A DNA stretch of 5,417 bases. Origin: Acidobacteriota bacterium (lineage in GTDB: Bacteria > Acidobacteriota > Vicinamibacteria > Vicinamibacterales > 2-12-FULL-66-21). The notes below the pieces were generated by a model. The model was given only the letters and a program-made list of their open reading frames with translations, did not search any database and was not told where the DNA came from. A program made the position numbers and the translations under genes. Positions 5,116-5,417 of this stretch are shown here, piece by piece (position 1 is the first letter of the stretch; every line of letters starts with the position of its first letter). The stretch is taken from contig JAIVJE010000508.1 of the NCBI GenBank assembly GCA_020200195.1, positions 1 through 5,417 of the forward strand. The letters run 5' to 3'.

Positions 5116-5417
5116 AGAGGACGGCCGAACACGCGCACGTAATCTTCGGGGGCATCGACGTCCTCGAGTGCACCATCATCGTTCACCTCGACATTGACGA
5201 TCGCGTGTGCGTGCGCGCGCAGAACCGCCTTCGCGCCGACCGCAGGATCCGCACCGCGCAGTTCTTCGAAGACGGATCGCGCGAACACGACCGGATGACC
5301 GTGACGTGCGCCCACCGTTGCGCGAACGATCGGCGCCCCTGACGAATCGAACGCGGCGATCACCTGTGCCACCGTGTCCGCGCGGACCAAAGGCATGTCC
5401 ACGGGCATCACCAGCAC
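5112..5417 (-). CDS. MobA/MocA-like nucleotidyltransferase, C-terminal part, cut by window edge
   Basis: The last ~101 residues of an NTP-transferase of the MobA-like family (GT-A fold). Members include MocA, which joins CMP to molybdopterin for xanthine-dehydrogenase-type enzymes, and related nucleotidyltransferases of unknown substrate. LVMPVDMPLV matches the family motif with Asp before Met-Pro that binds the metal and nucleotide. GARHGHPVVFARSVFEEL is the G-x-x-G-H-P substrate-binding block. AVGAKAVLRAH and the DVDAPEDY near the end (the second metal-binding Asp-x-Asp/Asn-T/A-P-E-D motif) are also standard. The frame begins at the window edge with an internal Val codon, so the N-terminal nucleotide-binding loop lies outside. 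It ends at TGA 5114-5112. No defect is visible. MocA versus another MobA-like enzyme cannot be settled from this part. Confidence 0.85.
   Translation of the reverse strand: MLVMPVDMPLVRADTVAQVIAAFDSSGAPIVRATVGARHGHPVVFARSVFEELRGADPAVGAKAVLRAHAHAIVNVEVNDDGALEDVDAPEDYVRVFGRPL

Noticed and set aside
1..5417. A new defence or signalling system built from these genes
   Set aside because: Every recognisable gene belongs to a known family, most are fragments, and the unusual combinations coincide with abrupt junctions and frameshifts.

Overview
This is a GC-rich stretch of bacterial DNA, and most of it is gene fragments rather than intact genes. The gene types (GAF/PAS hybrid histidine kinase, secreted-type TPR protein, RND adaptor, ars genes) suit a soil-type, high-GC, Gram-negative-like bacterium such as a member of Acidobacteriota or Gemmatimonadota. 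That placement is only an inference from protein style; there is no rRNA or marker gene to anchor it.

Layout. Positions 1-1447, minus strand: a hybrid sensor kinase broken by several frameshifts, with GAF, the start of a PAS, an HATPase_c and a receiver domain running off the left edge. The end of the PAS and the whole H-box dimerisation domain are missing. Positions 1455-2790, plus strand: a large TPR protein without its N-terminus, joined head-to-head to the kinase, which also lacks its start. Positions 2791-3001: nothing recognisable. Positions 3002-3286, plus: the C-terminal end of an RND efflux periplasmic adaptor. Positions 3331-3585, plus: the start of an exported histidine-phosphatase family protein, cut off after about 78 residues by one end of an IS256-family element. 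Positions 3566-4219, minus: that element, holding only the C-terminal half of its transposase. Positions 4213-4342, minus: the first ~44 residues of an aquaporin-like (MIP) channel, fused in frame to the transposase remnant. Positions 4339-4764, minus: an intact ArsN2-type acetyltransferase that overlaps the aquaporin start by ATGA. Positions 4986-5061, minus: a complete tRNA-Ala(GGC) with its own promoter. Positions 5112-5417, minus: the C-terminal part of a MobA/MocA-like nucleotidyltransferase.

How it fits together. arsN2 followed by an aquaporin is a recognisable arsenic-resistance arrangement, and here the operon is destroyed after arsN2. The intact units are arsN2, the tRNA and, as far as visible, the nucleotidyltransferase; all lie right of 4300. 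Left of that, at least 11 single-base indels, several in short homopolymer runs, and at least five abrupt gene-to-gene or domain-to-domain junctions occur within about 4.2 kb. Either this is real decay next to an IS, or it is an uncorrected or mis-joined assembly. The sequence alone cannot decide. I find no convincing new system; the noteworthy signals are the junctions themselves.
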